Shown: positions 26,939 to 36,366 of the stretch, one piece after another
Position numbering within the stretch: the first letter of the stretch is position 1
Layout of the letters: each line of letters begins with the position of its first letter
From: Hyphomicrobium_A sp963759735
GTDB lineage: Bacteria > Pseudomonadota > Alphaproteobacteria > Rhizobiales > Hyphomicrobiaceae
Reading direction: 5' to 3'
DNA: 64,000 bases
Assembly (NCBI GenBank): GCA_963759735.1
Contig: CAVXAF010000012.1
Span: forward strand, 310,001 to 374,000
Notes under the pieces: model-generated
The model's input: the letters and a program-made list of their open reading frames with translations, nothing else
Told to the model about the DNA's origin: nothing
Databases searched by the model: none
Position numbers and translations under genes: made by a program

Positions 26939-27253
26939 TCAATTGAAGATCGAGAAGATGGCGGCAAAGAAAGCGCCGATGGCGGCAAGAATGCCGAGGA
27001 TGACGTTGGCGATCATCTCAAACAGGGTCTCTAAGACGTCCGAGAGGCTGCTTCCGACGACGATAACGCCGGTGCCGCCGGCCGCCAGCAAGGCCGCGGT
27101 CACGGCGCTGAAGACCGTGTACCAGAGCACCGCGAAGAGGATGAGGCCGAGCACCGCGCCAACGACGATGCGGGCGGCAATCCCGCGTTGAGATTTGGCT
27201 GGATCAGGCTGATCGGGCACTGTCTTGGCTCCAAGATGGTGGATGCAGATCAT
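26939..27253 (-). CDS. Small membrane protein of unknown function
   Basis: A 104-residue protein with a charged N-terminus and three hydrophobic stretches (about 30-50, 55-75 and 78-103, ending AIGAFFAAIFSIFN). No family is recognised. A GTG at 27220, with GGAG upstream, is an alternative start and would remove 11 residues. It is followed by era on the same strand across about 50 bases, reading thrS to the left and era to the right. Confidence 0.65.
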   Translation of the reverse strand: MICIHHLGAKTVPDQPDPAKSQRGIAARIVVGAVLGLILFAVLWYTVFSAVTAALLAAGGTGVIVVGSSLSDVLETLFEMIANVILGILAAIGAFFAAIFSIFN

Positions 27254-27302
27254 GCCACCAAACTTGGCAAAAGCGATGTTCCGCCCGGTATAGCCGGGAG
27301 CC

Positions 27303-28238
27303 TCACTTCTTAGGCAGCTGCAGGCCCATTTCGCGGTAGCGCTCGGGATCGCTCTGCCAGTTCTGGCGCACCTTCACGAACAGGAACAGGTGGACCGGCT
27401 TCTCGAGGATCTGGATCAGCTCGCGGCGGCTGTCCATCGACACCTGCTTGATAGTCTGCCCGCCCTTGCCGAGCATGATTGCCTTCTGCCCGTCGCGGGC
27501 GACGAAGATGGTTTGCTCGATACGCACCGAGCCATCGCGGCGCTCGGTCCACTGCGTCGTCTCGACCGTCGAGTCGTACGGCAGCTCGTCGTGCAGGCGG
27601 TGGAAGATTTTCTCGCGCGTGATCTCGGCAGCCAGCATGCGCAAAGGTGCATCAGTGAGATCGTCGGCGGGGTAGTGCCAGTGACCAGGCGGGACGCGTG
27701 CGGCGAGGAAACGTTTCAGGTCGGCAACGCCGTCGCCGTCGGTCGCCGAGATCATGAAGACGCTCTCGAAGGCCAGCCGCTGCTCAACGTCCGTGGCCAG
27801 CTCCAGAAGCTTGGCCTTGTCGGCGAGTTTGTCGACCTTGTTGAGGACGGCCAGCCGCGGCAGCTTCACGTCGGCCAGCTTGGCGAGGATGCCGGCGACC
27901 TCTTCGTCGATGCCGCGCACCGCGTCGATGACGAGGACGACCATGTCGGCATCGCGCGCGCCACCCCAGGCCGCTTCGACCATCGCAGTGTCGAGACGCT
28001 TCTTGGGTGCAAACAGGCCCGGCGTGTCGATGAAGACGAGCTGGCTGTCGCCCTCGTTGGCGATGCCACGTACCGGCACGCGCGTCGTCTGCACCTTATG
28101 CGAGACGATCGACACCTTGGCACCGACCAGCGCGTTGACCAGCGTCGACTTGCCGGCGTTGGGGGCGCCGATGACGGCGATGAAACCGCAGCGCTGTTGC
28201 TCGGTCGGCGGCACACGGGACTGGGATTGCTCACTCAT
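27303..28238 (-). CDS. era: GTPase Era
   Basis: A 311-residue GTPase involved in 16S rRNA maturation and 30S assembly. The G domain shows GAPNAGKSTLVNAL (G1), DTPG (G3), NKVD (G4) and SATDGDG (G5-like); the C-terminal KH domain includes AIMLGKGGQTIKQV. The ATG at 28238 lies inside the rnc gene (8-base overlap), consistent with translational coupling; homology does not extend upstream of it. rnc-era is a classic pair. Confidence 0.96.
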   Translation of the reverse strand: MSEQSQSRVPPTEQQRCGFIAVIGAPNAGKSTLVNALVGAKVSIVSHKVQTTRVPVRGIANEGDSQLVFIDTPGLFAPKKRLDTAMVEAAWGGARDADMVVLVIDAVRGIDEEVAGILAKLADVKLPRLAVLNKVDKLADKAKLLELATDVEQRLAFESVFMISATDGDGVADLKRFLAARVPPGHWHYPADDLTDAPLRMLAAEITREKIFHRLHDELPYDSTVETTQWTERRDGSVRIEQTIFVARDGQKAIMLGKGGQTIKQVSMDSRRELIQILEKPVHLFLFVKVRQNWQSDPERYREMGLQLPKK

Positions 28239-28944
28239 GTACTTCGGCTCCCGCCACACCTTCGCGCTCCAGCAGCGCGCGCGCGGCCGACTGCTCGGCG
28301 GCACGCTTGGACGCGCCCTCCCCGCGTGCCGGGGCGCATCCGGTTATACGCACTTCGGAGATGAAACTGGGTGCATGGTCGGGTCCCTTGCGGCTCACTT
28401 CGACATACTCGGGCAGCGCCAGACCTTTGCCCTGCGCCCATTCCTGCAAAGCCGATTTGGCATCGGGTCCCGCGCTCGTTGGATGTTGGTCGCCGTCGCT
28501 GCCCCACAGTCGGCGTACCACGGTGCGTGCGGTCTCAAAGCCGGAGTCGAGAAAGATTGCACCGAGGATAGCCTCCATGGCGTCGGCTAGGATGGTGCCC
28601 TTGGCTCGCCCACCGCTGCCGGCTTCACTCTCCGAAAGGATCAGGTACTGGCCGAGGCCGACAGTGCGTGCGACGCGCGCGCAGGCCTCTCCGCGCACCA
28701 GACGATTGTAGCGGCGGGCGAGTTCACCCTCGCTCGCCGACGGGAAGCGTTCGCTCAGGGCCTCGGCAATGACGAGACCGAGCACGCGGTCACCAATGAA
28801 CTCGAGGCGCTCATTGTCGCTTGTCTGCTCCTTGCCGCCCCGCATGCTTGCGTGCGTCAAGGCAACCCCGATCAGCTGCTGGTTCTTGAAGCGATGCCCC
28901 AGCGCTTTCTCGAGCTCCTTAAATTTTCGCGGGCGCAATATCAC
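28231..28944 (-). CDS. rnc: Ribonuclease III
   Basis: A 237-residue double-strand-specific endonuclease that processes rRNA. The signature NERLEFIGDRVLGLVIAEAL lies near residue 45 with the catalytic acidic residues, and DAMEAILGAIFLDSG near 120. A dsRNA-binding domain occupies about 160-230 (ALQEWAQGKGL, then GASKRAAEQSAARALL). The start is a GTG at 28944; a TTG two codons later is possible. It lies between lepB and era. Confidence 0.95.
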   Translation of the reverse strand: MILRPRKFKELEKALGHRFKNQQLIGVALTHASMRGGKEQTSDNERLEFIGDRVLGLVIAEALSERFPSASEGELARRYNRLVRGEACARVARTVGLGQYLILSESEAGSGGRAKGTILADAMEAILGAIFLDSGFETARTVVRRLWGSDGDQHPTSAGPDAKSALQEWAQGKGLALPEYVEVSRKGPDHAPSFISEVRITGCAPARGEGASKRAAEQSAARALLEREGVAGAEVHE

Positions 28945-29015
28945 AGGGCGAACTTAAGACATCTGCGGGCTCCGCCACCGGGATGGTGCGGCCACCTCGG
29001 TGGTCTGGGCGCAGG

Positions 29016-29777
29016 CTAGCGAACCAACTTGAAGAAACGGTTCCAACGGATGTCGAACGGCCAGGTCCAGGGACTCCACCAGCGGAAGGCGCCTGGCTCA
29101 TCGACAGCGGCCGAGAAGAAGATGATCTCGGCGCGGCCGATGAGGTTGTCGAAGGGCACGTAGCCGACCCCCCAGGAGGCACGACTATCGGTGGAATTGT
29201 CGCGATTGTCGCCCATCATGAAGAAATGCCCTGCCGGCACCTTATAGGGACCGACGTTGTCGAAGGGACCGTTCTCCTCTGAATCGAGCACCGTGTACTT
29301 GACGCCGTTGGGCAGCGTCTCCTCGTAAGCGGGAATCGGGCGCGGGGGACCTGCATCTTCCTGGGTGACGAAGTCGCCGATGCGCTTGCGCGGGATTTCC
29401 TCGCCGTTGATGAACAGGACACCGGACCGCACGTCGATCTGGTCACCGGGCAGGCCGATGACGCGCTTGATGTAGTCGGTCGAGTTGTCGCGAGGCAGCT
29501 TGAAGACGGCGACGTCGCCGCGCTTGGGCTCGGCAGCGAAGATGCGACCCTGGAAGGGGATGAAGTTGTAGAAAGAATAGCGGCTGTAGCCGTACGAAAG
29601 CTTGGACACGAACAGGTAATCGCCGATCAGCAGCGTTTCCTTCATCGACCCCGACGGGATGTTGAAGGGCTGATAGAGGAAGGTGCGCACGACCATGGCG
29701 ATGGCCAGTGCCTCGATGACGATGGTGGCCGTCTCCAGCCAACCGCCGCCCTTCCTGGTATTCGCCGATACGGCCAT
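29016..29777 (-). CDS. lepB: Signal peptidase I
   Basis: A 253-residue membrane peptidase that removes Sec and Tat signal peptides. One N-terminal transmembrane helix (ATIVIEALAIAMVVRTFLY) precedes the catalytic Ser in NIPSGSMKETLLIGD, the catalytic Lys in the FKLPRD/IKRVIGLPGDQ region, and the C-terminal GDNRDNSTDSR box. The ATG at 29777 has GGGAG seven bases upstream. Order acpS-lepB-rnc-era is conserved in Hyphomicrobiales. Confidence 0.96.
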   Translation of the reverse strand: MAVSANTRKGGGWLETATIVIEALAIAMVVRTFLYQPFNIPSGSMKETLLIGDYLFVSKLSYGYSRYSFYNFIPFQGRIFAAEPKRGDVAVFKLPRDNSTDYIKRVIGLPGDQIDVRSGVLFINGEEIPRKRIGDFVTQEDAGPPRPIPAYEETLPNGVKYTVLDSEENGPFDNVGPYKVPAGHFFMMGDNRDNSTDSRASWGVGYVPFDNLIGRAEIIFFSAAVDEPGAFRWWSPWTWPFDIRWNRFFKLVR

Positions 29778-29897
29778 GCGAAGCTCCCAATGCGGCAGGC
29801 CCGGCTGCACGCCCGGGCCGCTATAGCGATTTTGCCGTCAGGGCGCAATTCGCGCCTTGTATCAGCCAGCCGACGCGCGCAGCACGTCGACTTGATC

Positions 29898-30311
29898 TCA
29901 GCGCCGATCGCCCTTGTCGGGCAGCCCGGAAATGATGACGATGGCCTCCGCCAGCGGAAAATCGTCGGTCAGCGTCAGATCGATGCGCGCTTCAAAGCCG
30001 TCCGGTGTCATTTCACGGAGAACCTTGGCCGCTCCACCCGTTAACTTCAGGGTTGGGCGCCCCGAAGGCAGGTTGATGACGCCCATGTCGCGCCAATAGA
30101 CGCCGTGCCGCAGGCCAGTGCCCAGCGCCTTGGCGCACGCCTCCTTGGCGGCGAAGCGCTTGGCATATGAGGCGGCGCGCTGGCGACGGCCCTCGGATTT
30201 CTTGCGTTCAAGCTCGGTGAACACGCGGGCAATAAAGCGCTCGCCGTAGCGCTCAAGCGTCTTTTCGATGCGGCGGATGTCGATGAGATCGCTGCCGACG
30301 CCGAGGATCAC
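29898..30311 (-). CDS. acpS: Holo-[acyl-carrier-protein] synthase
   Basis: A 137-residue phosphopantetheinyl transferase that activates acyl carrier protein. The metal-binding GVGSDLIDIRRIE is at the start and FAAKEACAKALGTG with the second acidic residue near 55. A GTG start overlaps the pdxJ stop as GTGA, so the two are coupled. This pdxJ-acpS-lepB order is typical. Confidence 0.95.
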   Translation of the reverse strand: MILGVGSDLIDIRRIEKTLERYGERFIARVFTELERKKSEGRRQRAASYAKRFAAKEACAKALGTGLRHGVYWRDMGVINLPSGRPTLKLTGGAAKVLREMTPDGFEARIDLTLTDDFPLAEAIVIISGLPDKGDRR

Positions 30312-31093
30312 GCCGACCTCGCCTGGTGGCCTGCGGGCGCCGCATCCTGGCGGGCCGCACTGATCAAGGCGCGCATGTGTCCGACCGCTAGCGCCAGGCC
30401 CACGAAGATCGCCTCGCCGATGAGAAAGTGCCCGATATTGAGTTCGACAATCTGCGGCATGCGCGCGACGGGCCCGACGGTGTCGAAAGTCAGGCCGTGC
30501 CCGGCGTGCACTTCCAGCCCGGCAGCGTCGGCAAGGCGTGCGGCGGTTGCGATGCGCTCGAGTTCGCGCGCAACTGCGGCGTCATTGCCTTCCAGGGCAC
30601 GCTCGCAGTAGGCGCCGGTGTGCAGTTCGACGATATCGGCGCCGATGGCACGCGAGGCCTCCACGGCGGCGGGATCGGGCTCGATGAACAGCGAGACGCG
30701 TACGCCGGCCGCCTGCAACTCGCCGACGACACGCTGCAACTGCGCTCCGCCCCCAGCTACGTTGAGGCCGCCCTCGGTGGTGCGCTCCTCGCGTCGCTCA
30801 GGCACCAGGCAGCACGCGTTGGGTAGATGGCGGAGGGCGATGGCCAGCATTTCATCCGTCGCCGCCATCTCCAGATTGAGCGGGGCCGTCAACTCGCTCT
30901 TGAGGCGGGCGATGTCCTCGTCGGAGATGTGGCGGCGATCTTCGCGCAGGTGGGCGGTGATACCGTCTGCACCGGCCTCGACGGCAATGTGCGCGGCGCG
31001 CAACGGATCGGGGTGGCGCCCACCACGCGCGTTGCGGATGGTGGCCACGTGATCGATGTTGACGCCCAGGCGCAGGTAGGCAGGGTCACGCAT
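30308..31093 (-). CDS. pdxJ: Pyridoxine 5'-phosphate synthase
   Basis: A 261-residue TIM-barrel enzyme that condenses 3-amino-1-hydroxyacetone phosphate with deoxyxylulose phosphate in vitamin B6 synthesis. Signatures: RLGVNIDHVATIRNARGG, GADGITAHLREDRRHI, ELHTGAYCE and HAGHGLTFD. It uses the DXP made by the same pathway that feeds IspDF. It is coupled to acpS through a GTGA overlap. Confidence 0.96.
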   Translation of the reverse strand: MRDPAYLRLGVNIDHVATIRNARGGRHPDPLRAAHIAVEAGADGITAHLREDRRHISDEDIARLKSELTAPLNLEMAATDEMLAIALRHLPNACCLVPERREERTTEGGLNVAGGGAQLQRVVGELQAAGVRVSLFIEPDPAAVEASRAIGADIVELHTGAYCERALEGNDAAVARELERIATAARLADAAGLEVHAGHGLTFDTVGPVARMPQIVELNIGHFLIGEAIFVGLALAVGHMRALISAARQDAAPAGHQARSA

Positions 31094-31120
31094 GTCGGCA
31101 GGCCAGGAAAAGAGGACGCG

Positions 31121-31699
31121 CTACTCGGCCGCAGCCGGCGCCCGGTTCATAATACGCAGCCGCCAACCACGGACGACATTCCGCGAAATATAGTAGACGA
31201 TTGCTGCCGTGAGCAGACCCAGTGGCACACTGCCCGCGAGCATGGGCCACAGCAGCGGCCAGAACAGTGACGCCGTCGCATCAAGAAGCTGCGGCGAAGG
31301 GTCGAGCAAGGCGCTCCACAGCAGCTGAATATTGCGCTGGACCGCAGCCGGGTCGAAGGCGCCTTCCAGGCCCACCATCTGCAGACCCATGATGTAGGTC
31401 GAGACCCAGATGAAGGGCCAGCTCAGCGGGTTGCCGACAAAGGTGCCGACGATGGCCGCCGGTACGTTGGCGCGCAGGATCAGCGACAGCACAACGGCGA
31501 GCAGCGTCTGGACGCCCAGCAGTGGGGTGATCGAGACGAAGGCGCCGAGCGCGCAACCTAGGGCGATTTCGTGTGGGCTGGCGTGCTGACGGACAAGCCG
31601 GCGGCCGGCGGCGCGTACGCCCTGCCACCACTTCCAATGTGGACGTGGCGCCAGTTTGGCCAAGCGGTCGTATAGCTGCGGGCGAGGTTTAAGCACCAT
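31121..31699 (-). CDS. DUF2062 membrane protein
   Basis: A 192-residue protein with several hydrophobic segments. It carries the DUF2062 signature region HASPHEIALGCALGAFVSITPLLGVQ and GNPLSWPFIWVSTYIMG. It probably has three to four membrane helices. Its role is unknown. It lies between the Rel/Spo gene and pdxJ, a place where DUF2062 genes are often found in related genomes. Confidence 0.9.
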   Translation of the reverse strand: MVLKPRPQLYDRLAKLAPRPHWKWWQGVRAAGRRLVRQHASPHEIALGCALGAFVSITPLLGVQTLLAVVLSLILRANVPAAIVGTFVGNPLSWPFIWVSTYIMGLQMVGLEGAFDPAAVQRNIQLLWSALLDPSPQLLDATASLFWPLLWPMLAGSVPLGLLTAAIVYYISRNVVRGWRLRIMNRAPAAAE

Positions 31700-31756
31700 A
31701 CCTCAGAGTACTCCGATGCCAGCCTAGATCTGTTCCCCGCCTGACAGATTCTCCTA

Positions 31757-34009
31757 TCAATCGAACACCCGCTCAACCTTGTTGACCACCGCTTTCTCAC
31801 GAAGGCCGGAGATGATGTGGTTCAAATGCACCAGGTCGAGAACCTCCAACTCGATTCGCATCTCCGTAAAATCAGAGGCACGGCGCATCATTCGGACGTT
31901 GTCGATGTTACCGCCCGCCTCACCAATAACCTTGGCTATCTGGGCCAAAGTTCCTGGTTCATTGAGGGCTGTGACGCTAATTCGCGCCGGAAAACGCTGC
32001 GGTGTGTCGGTATCCACGTCCCAGGTGACGTCGATCCACCCCTCGTGCTCGTACTCCCGCAGGCGCGGGGAGTGGATCTGGAAGATGCGGATGCCCTCGC
32101 CGGGGATCATCACGCCGACTATGCGGTCGCCGGGAACCGCCCCGCCCGGCTCGAAGGTGACCGGCAGGTCGTCCTTGACCCCGCGGATGGCCAATCCGCT
32201 CCCCGTGACGGCGCCGACCTTGGGCTCGGCCTCGCCGCGAAACTTTAGGCTCATCACCCGGTCGATGTTGAACCAGCCGTCCTGGCCGCGCGCGCGCCCG
32301 AAGCGGCGAGTGCGGCGGTAGGCCGGCTTGCTCGTGGGCTCTTGCTCGACGGCCTCCGGGATCGCGGCTTTGAGGACATTCTCGATTGGCAACTCGTTGC
32401 GTCCGACGGCGGCGAGCGCGTCATCGAGCGATTTGTAGCCGACCCGCGGCAGCGCCCGCTTCAGCTTATCGTCGGTGAGCTCCTCGCCAAGGCGCTCGAA
32501 GTGCGAGGCGATCAGTCTCCGCCCGAGCTCGCTGTATTGCCGGCGCACCGCATCGCGGGCGGCACGGCGGATGGCGGAGCGCGCGCGGCCGGTAACGACA
32601 AGGTTCTCCCAGGCGGCGGGAGGGGTGTGGTTCTTGGCCGTCTCGATCTCGACCTCATCGCCGTTGCGCAGCTGGGTATCGATCGGCACGTGACGGCCGT
32701 TGACGAAAGCGCCGACCGCGGCGTTGCCGACATCGGTGTGCACGGCATAGGCGAAATCCAGCGGCGTCGCGCCGCGCGGCAACGCAATCAGCCGCCCCTT
32801 CGGGGTGAAGCAGAACACCTGGTCCTGGAACAGCTCGAGTTTGGTGTGCTCGAGGAATTCCTCAGGATTGGAGCCTTCCAGCAAGGTTTCGACCAGCCGG
32901 CGCAGCCATACGTAGGGGCCGCTGTCCTTCTCGAATTCCCCGGGCGTGCGCGCCAGTGCCAGGTTGGCGTAGCGGCCGCCATCTTTGTAGATGGCGTGCG
33001 CGGCGACTCCGTATTCAGCGATGTCGTGCATGACGCGCGTGCGGATCTGCAGCTCGACGCGCTGGTGGCGCGGCCCGACGATTGTGGTGTGGATCGACTG
33101 ATAGTTGTTCTGCTTGGGCGTCGAAATGTAGTCCTTGAAGCGGCCCGGGACGGTGCGCCAAGTGGTGTGCGAAACGCCGAGAACGCGATAGCAGTCATCG
33201 ATCGACTTGGTGATGACACGGAAGGCGTAGATGTCCGACAGCTGCTCGAGGCTGATCTGCTTATTGGCCATCTTGCGCCATATGGCGTAGGCCTTTTTCT
33301 CGCGCCCTGACACGTCGGCATCGATGCCGACCTCGGCCAGCTTAGCGGCCAGGGCGGCGCGGATTTCCTCAACCAGCCCCTCGTTCGACTTGCGCAGCTC
33401 GGACAGTTTAGCCGTCACCGTGGCATAGGCGTCGGGATGCAGCCAGCGGAAGGCGTGATCCTCTAGCTCCTCGCGCATCTTCTCCATGCCCATGCGCGCG
33501 GCGAGCGGAGCGTAGATGTCGAGCGTCTCTTCAGAGATGCGCTTGCGCGTCTCCGGCTTCATGTGCTCGAGCGTGCGCATGTTGTGCACGCGGTCGGCCA
33601 GCTTGACCAGCAGCACACGGATGTCGCTGGAGATGGCGACCAGAAGCTTGCGGAAGTTCTCCGCCTGCTCAGCTTTCTTGGTGACCAGATCGAGGCGACG
33701 GATCTTGGTGAGCCCGTCGACCAGCTTGCCGATCTCTGGCCCGAACAGCTGATCGATTTCCGCCCGGGTAATGGGCGTATCCTCGATCACGTCGTGCAGC
33801 AGCGCCGTGACGATGGTGGCATCGTCGAGCTTCAGATCGGTCAGGATCGCGGCGACTTCGAGCGGGTGCGAGAAGTACGGATCACCAGAGGCGCGCTTCT
33901 GGTTGCCGTGCGCCTTCATGGCATAGACGTAAGCGCGGTTGAGTAGCGCCTCGTCAGCGTTCGGATCGTAGTTGAGAACCCGCTCTACGAGTTCGTATTG
34001 CCGCATCAT
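31757..34009 (-). CDS. Bifunctional (p)ppGpp synthetase/hydrolase (Rel/Spo homologue)
   Basis: A 750-residue stringent-response enzyme. An HD hydrolase domain (about 25-180) has the intact HDVIEDT motif, so degradation is likely possible; a synthetase domain (about 230-350) contains QSIHTTIVGP. TGS (about 390-450), helical/zinc-finger regions and a C-terminal ACT domain (about 670-750) follow. Hyphomicrobiales usually have one such long enzyme, called rsh, rel or spoT. It is followed by the DUF2062 gene and preceded by rpoZ, the usual partner. Confidence 0.95.
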   Translation of the reverse strand: MMRQYELVERVLNYDPNADEALLNRAYVYAMKAHGNQKRASGDPYFSHPLEVAAILTDLKLDDATIVTALLHDVIEDTPITRAEIDQLFGPEIGKLVDGLTKIRRLDLVTKKAEQAENFRKLLVAISSDIRVLLVKLADRVHNMRTLEHMKPETRKRISEETLDIYAPLAARMGMEKMREELEDHAFRWLHPDAYATVTAKLSELRKSNEGLVEEIRAALAAKLAEVGIDADVSGREKKAYAIWRKMANKQISLEQLSDIYAFRVITKSIDDCYRVLGVSHTTWRTVPGRFKDYISTPKQNNYQSIHTTIVGPRHQRVELQIRTRVMHDIAEYGVAAHAIYKDGGRYANLALARTPGEFEKDSGPYVWLRRLVETLLEGSNPEEFLEHTKLELFQDQVFCFTPKGRLIALPRGATPLDFAYAVHTDVGNAAVGAFVNGRHVPIDTQLRNGDEVEIETAKNHTPPAAWENLVVTGRARSAIRRAARDAVRRQYSELGRRLIASHFERLGEELTDDKLKRALPRVGYKSLDDALAAVGRNELPIENVLKAAIPEAVEQEPTSKPAYRRTRRFGRARGQDGWFNIDRVMSLKFRGEAEPKVGAVTGSGLAIRGVKDDLPVTFEPGGAVPGDRIVGVMIPGEGIRIFQIHSPRLREYEHEGWIDVTWDVDTDTPQRFPARISVTALNEPGTLAQIAKVIGEAGGNIDNVRMMRRASDFTEMRIELEVLDLVHLNHIISGLREKAVVNKVERVFD

Positions 34010-34091
34010 GGCCCGCCGCTCCTAGGCCGGCCGCCGCCAAGCATTGGTAGCCCCGCGCTCCCGCCGATGGACGCGGGTGCCGGGGAGCCGC

Positions 34092-34529
34092 TCAACGACC
34101 GCGGTCGCGCTCGCGCGGGCCACCATTGGGTCCGCCATTCGCCGATGGCTCGGTCGGCGTCATGCTTTCCAGACCACGCAGCAACTGCTCCTCCGTCATC
34201 ACGTCGACGACGGTATCGCTCGACTGGTCGTCGCGGCCGAGCGACGGTGAGCGGCGATCAGGCGGCAGCAGCGGGGCGGCGGCAGCTTCCGGCTCGTCGA
34301 CTTCGACGTTCTTCTGGATCGAGTGGATAAGCGACTCGCGCAGGTCTTCCGGCGGGATGGTCTTGTCGGCAATCTCGCGCAGGGCAATGACAGGATTCTT
34401 GTCGTCGTTGACGGCAATGGTCACGGAGCTGCCGTCGGCAATCGAACGCGCGCGGTGGGCGGCCAATAGAACCAGCTCAAAGCGGTTCGGAACCTTGTCC
34501 ACGCAGTCTTCAACAGTCACGCGCGCCAT
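34092..34529 (-). CDS. rpoZ: RNA polymerase omega subunit
   Basis: A 145-residue omega subunit. Core omega residues are MARVTVEDCVDKVPNRFELVLLAAHRARSI, with the conserved Asp/Asn region NDDKNPVIALREIA. The C-terminal part (about 80-145) is a low-complexity, Asp/Pro/Arg-rich extension longer than the E. coli protein, common in alphaproteobacteria. The ATG at 34529 is used, three codons after an upstream ATG. rpoZ lies just upstream of the (p)ppGpp enzyme, which acts on the same polymerase site. Confidence 0.93.
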   Translation of the reverse strand: MARVTVEDCVDKVPNRFELVLLAAHRARSIADGSSVTIAVNDDKNPVIALREIADKTIPPEDLRESLIHSIQKNVEVDEPEAAAAPLLPPDRRSPSLGRDDQSSDTVVDVMTEEQLLRGLESMTPTEPSANGGPNGGPRERDRGR

Positions 34530-34957
34530 GAGCGACACCCCTTTGCAACGTGCGGATCAATCGGGAAACGGCGCGCCGCGCCAGCGAAACGCGGCCTAGC
34601 AGCGCCACAGGCTGTTCTAGTCGCATGAAAGGTCGTGCAAATCAAGAGAGTATGAAGCAATGTCCGGCGATCGAAAACCCTGATGACTTCAATCTCGCCG
34701 GCGGGGTTTGCAAGATAAGCTTGGGCATTTTGCTGAAGCTTGCTGACCCACATTAATTTAGCGGTGTTAACTTGGTGCGATACTCAGTGCTTCACATTGT
34801 CGCTTAAAACCTCGGCAATATAATGCTTTGTATGCCTCTGAAAGTGGTAACAAACTCCGGTCCGCCGCATGCTGGTCGCTTCGGCGCCGCGGGCCATCTC
34901 CATTGCGAACTACTGCAATAGTGCTTGCGGGCACTTGCGGCCCCGAAGGGTGAAGGA
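34530..34957. promoter_or_regulatory. 428-base spacer between divergent rpoZ and NYN gene
   Basis: This spacer is visibly more AT-rich (about 34650-34850) than the surrounding sequence and should carry promoters for both genes. TATAATG at about 34820 resembles a -10 box for the NYN gene. A short open frame on the minus strand (34517-34753) has no codon bias or ribosome binding site that I would trust. I see no tRNA, clear small RNA or riboswitch fold. Confidence 0.4.
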
Positions 34958-35596
34958 ATGCATTTCTACCAGAACGAACGCATCGCTTTGTTCATCGATG
35001 GCGCAAATCTGTATGCGACTGCGAAGTCGCTGGGCTTCGACATCGACTACAAGCGCCTCCTTGCGCTGTTCCGACAGAAGGGTCAGCTCGTGCGCGCGCT
35101 CTATTACACCGCGCTGGCCGAGGACCAGGAATACTCCTCCATCCGCCCGCTTATCGATTGGCTCGATTACAACGGCTTCACGATGGTCACGAAGCCGACC
35201 AAGGAATTCACCGACGCCTCGGGTCGCCGCAAGGTGAAGGGCAACATGGACATCGAGCTGACCGTCGATGCCATGCGTCTGGCCGAGAACCTCGATCACA
35301 TCGTCATTTTCTCTGGTGACGGCGATTTCCGCAGTCTGGTCGGCGCTCTCCAGCAGATGGGCAAGCGCGTCTCGGTCGTCTCGACCTTGCAGACGCAGCC
35401 GCCGATGGTCGCCGACGAGCTGCGCCGACAGGCCGACCAGTTCGTCGATCTCGCCGACCTGGAGCAGCTGATCTGCCGCGATCCCGCGACTCGGACGGCC
35501 CGCGAAGGCCGCTCGTTCAGCGGCACTCGGAGTGGCGGCTACCAGCGCGAGGCGACCTCCTTCCAGGACAACGACGACCTGTCCGAAGAGGTCTAA
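34958..35596 (+). CDS. NYN-domain (LabA/DUF88 family) protein
   Basis: A 212-residue protein. The NYN PIN-like nuclease fold spans about 1-165, with acidic residues in IALFIDGANLYA, KGNMDIELTVDAM and VIFSGDGDFRSLVGALQQMGKRV. Members act on RNA or have regulatory roles; LabA in cyanobacteria affects clock output. The C-terminal tail (about 180-212) is low complexity. The ATG at 34958 has GAAGG close upstream. Confidence 0.93.
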   Translation: MHFYQNERIALFIDGANLYATAKSLGFDIDYKRLLALFRQKGQLVRALYYTALAEDQEYSSIRPLIDWLDYNGFTMVTKPTKEFTDASGRRKVKGNMDIELTVDAMRLAENLDHIVIFSGDGDFRSLVGALQQMGKRVSVVSTLQTQPPMVADELRRQADQFVDLADLEQLICRDPATRTAREGRSFSGTRSGGYQREATSFQDNDDLSEEV

Positions 35597-35617
35597 CGTC
35601 TAACGGACGCTATCGCG

Positions 35618-36286
35618 ATGGACGCAGCGGGTTGGACATACGCGCCCGAGGCGCCGAAGCTGTGCGGCAAGTGTCCACGCCTCGTCGCCTTTCGTGACGA
35701 CAACCGGCGCAAAGCCCCCGACTGGTTCAACGGCGCCGTCCCCTCGTTCGGGAGCGAAGATGCGCACCTGCTGATCGTCGGACTGGCGCCGGGCCTCAAT
35801 GGCGCCAATCGCACCGGTCGCCCGTTCACCGGCGATTACGCGGGCGATCTGCTCTACGCCACGCTACTCGAGTTCGGCTTTGCCAGCGGCCGCTATGAGG
35901 CGCGCCCGGACGACGGCCTGCGGCTCCTCGACTGCATGATCTCCAACTCGGTGCGCTGCGTGCCGCCGCAGAACAAGCCCACTCCGGCCGAGATTGCCAC
36001 CTGCAACGGATTCCTGCGGGCGCGCGTCGCTGCACTTCCCAACGTTTGCGCCATCATCGCGCTTGGCCGCATCGCCCACGACAGCACGCTCACTGCGTTC
36101 GGCTGTCGCAAGTCGCAGTTCCCTTTCGCACACGGAGCCCGGCACGCGCTGCGCGAGGGTCTCGAGCTTTTCGACAGCTTCCACTGCTCGCGTTACAACA
36201 CCAATACGCGTCGCCTGACGCCGGATATGTTTCGCTCGGTGTTCGCCGCTGTACGCGAAATTCTGCCGGCCCGCGCGCCTGCCTAG
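35618..36286 (+). CDS. Uracil-DNA glycosylase family 5 (UDGb-type)
   Basis: A 222-residue iron-sulfur DNA glycosylase that removes uracil and related damaged bases. Signatures: paired Cys at CGKCPRLVAFRD, active-site motif VGLAPGLNGANRTGRPFTGD, NSVRCVPPQNKP with further cluster Cys and SFHCSRYNTNTRRLT. Family 5 enzymes usually lack the family 4 signature, and the NTNTRRLT tail is family 5-like. It follows the NYN gene by 21 bases. Confidence 0.9.
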   Translation: MDAAGWTYAPEAPKLCGKCPRLVAFRDDNRRKAPDWFNGAVPSFGSEDAHLLIVGLAPGLNGANRTGRPFTGDYAGDLLYATLLEFGFASGRYEARPDDGLRLLDCMISNSVRCVPPQNKPTPAEIATCNGFLRARVAALPNVCAIIALGRIAHDSTLTAFGCRKSQFPFAHGARHALREGLELFDSFHCSRYNTNTRRLTPDMFRSVFAAVREILPARAPA

Positions 36287-36366
36287 GCCGGAACGTCGGG
36301 CCTACTTTAGTGTTGAAATCGAGGCTATCTGAGTGTTGCTCGCCGCAAACCAGGAGGACAGCCGCC

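Noticed and set aside
34517..34753. Short minus-strand open frame between rpoZ and the NYN gene
   Set aside because: No ribosome binding site, no hydrophobic or domain pattern, and it overlaps the likely rpoZ promoter region.
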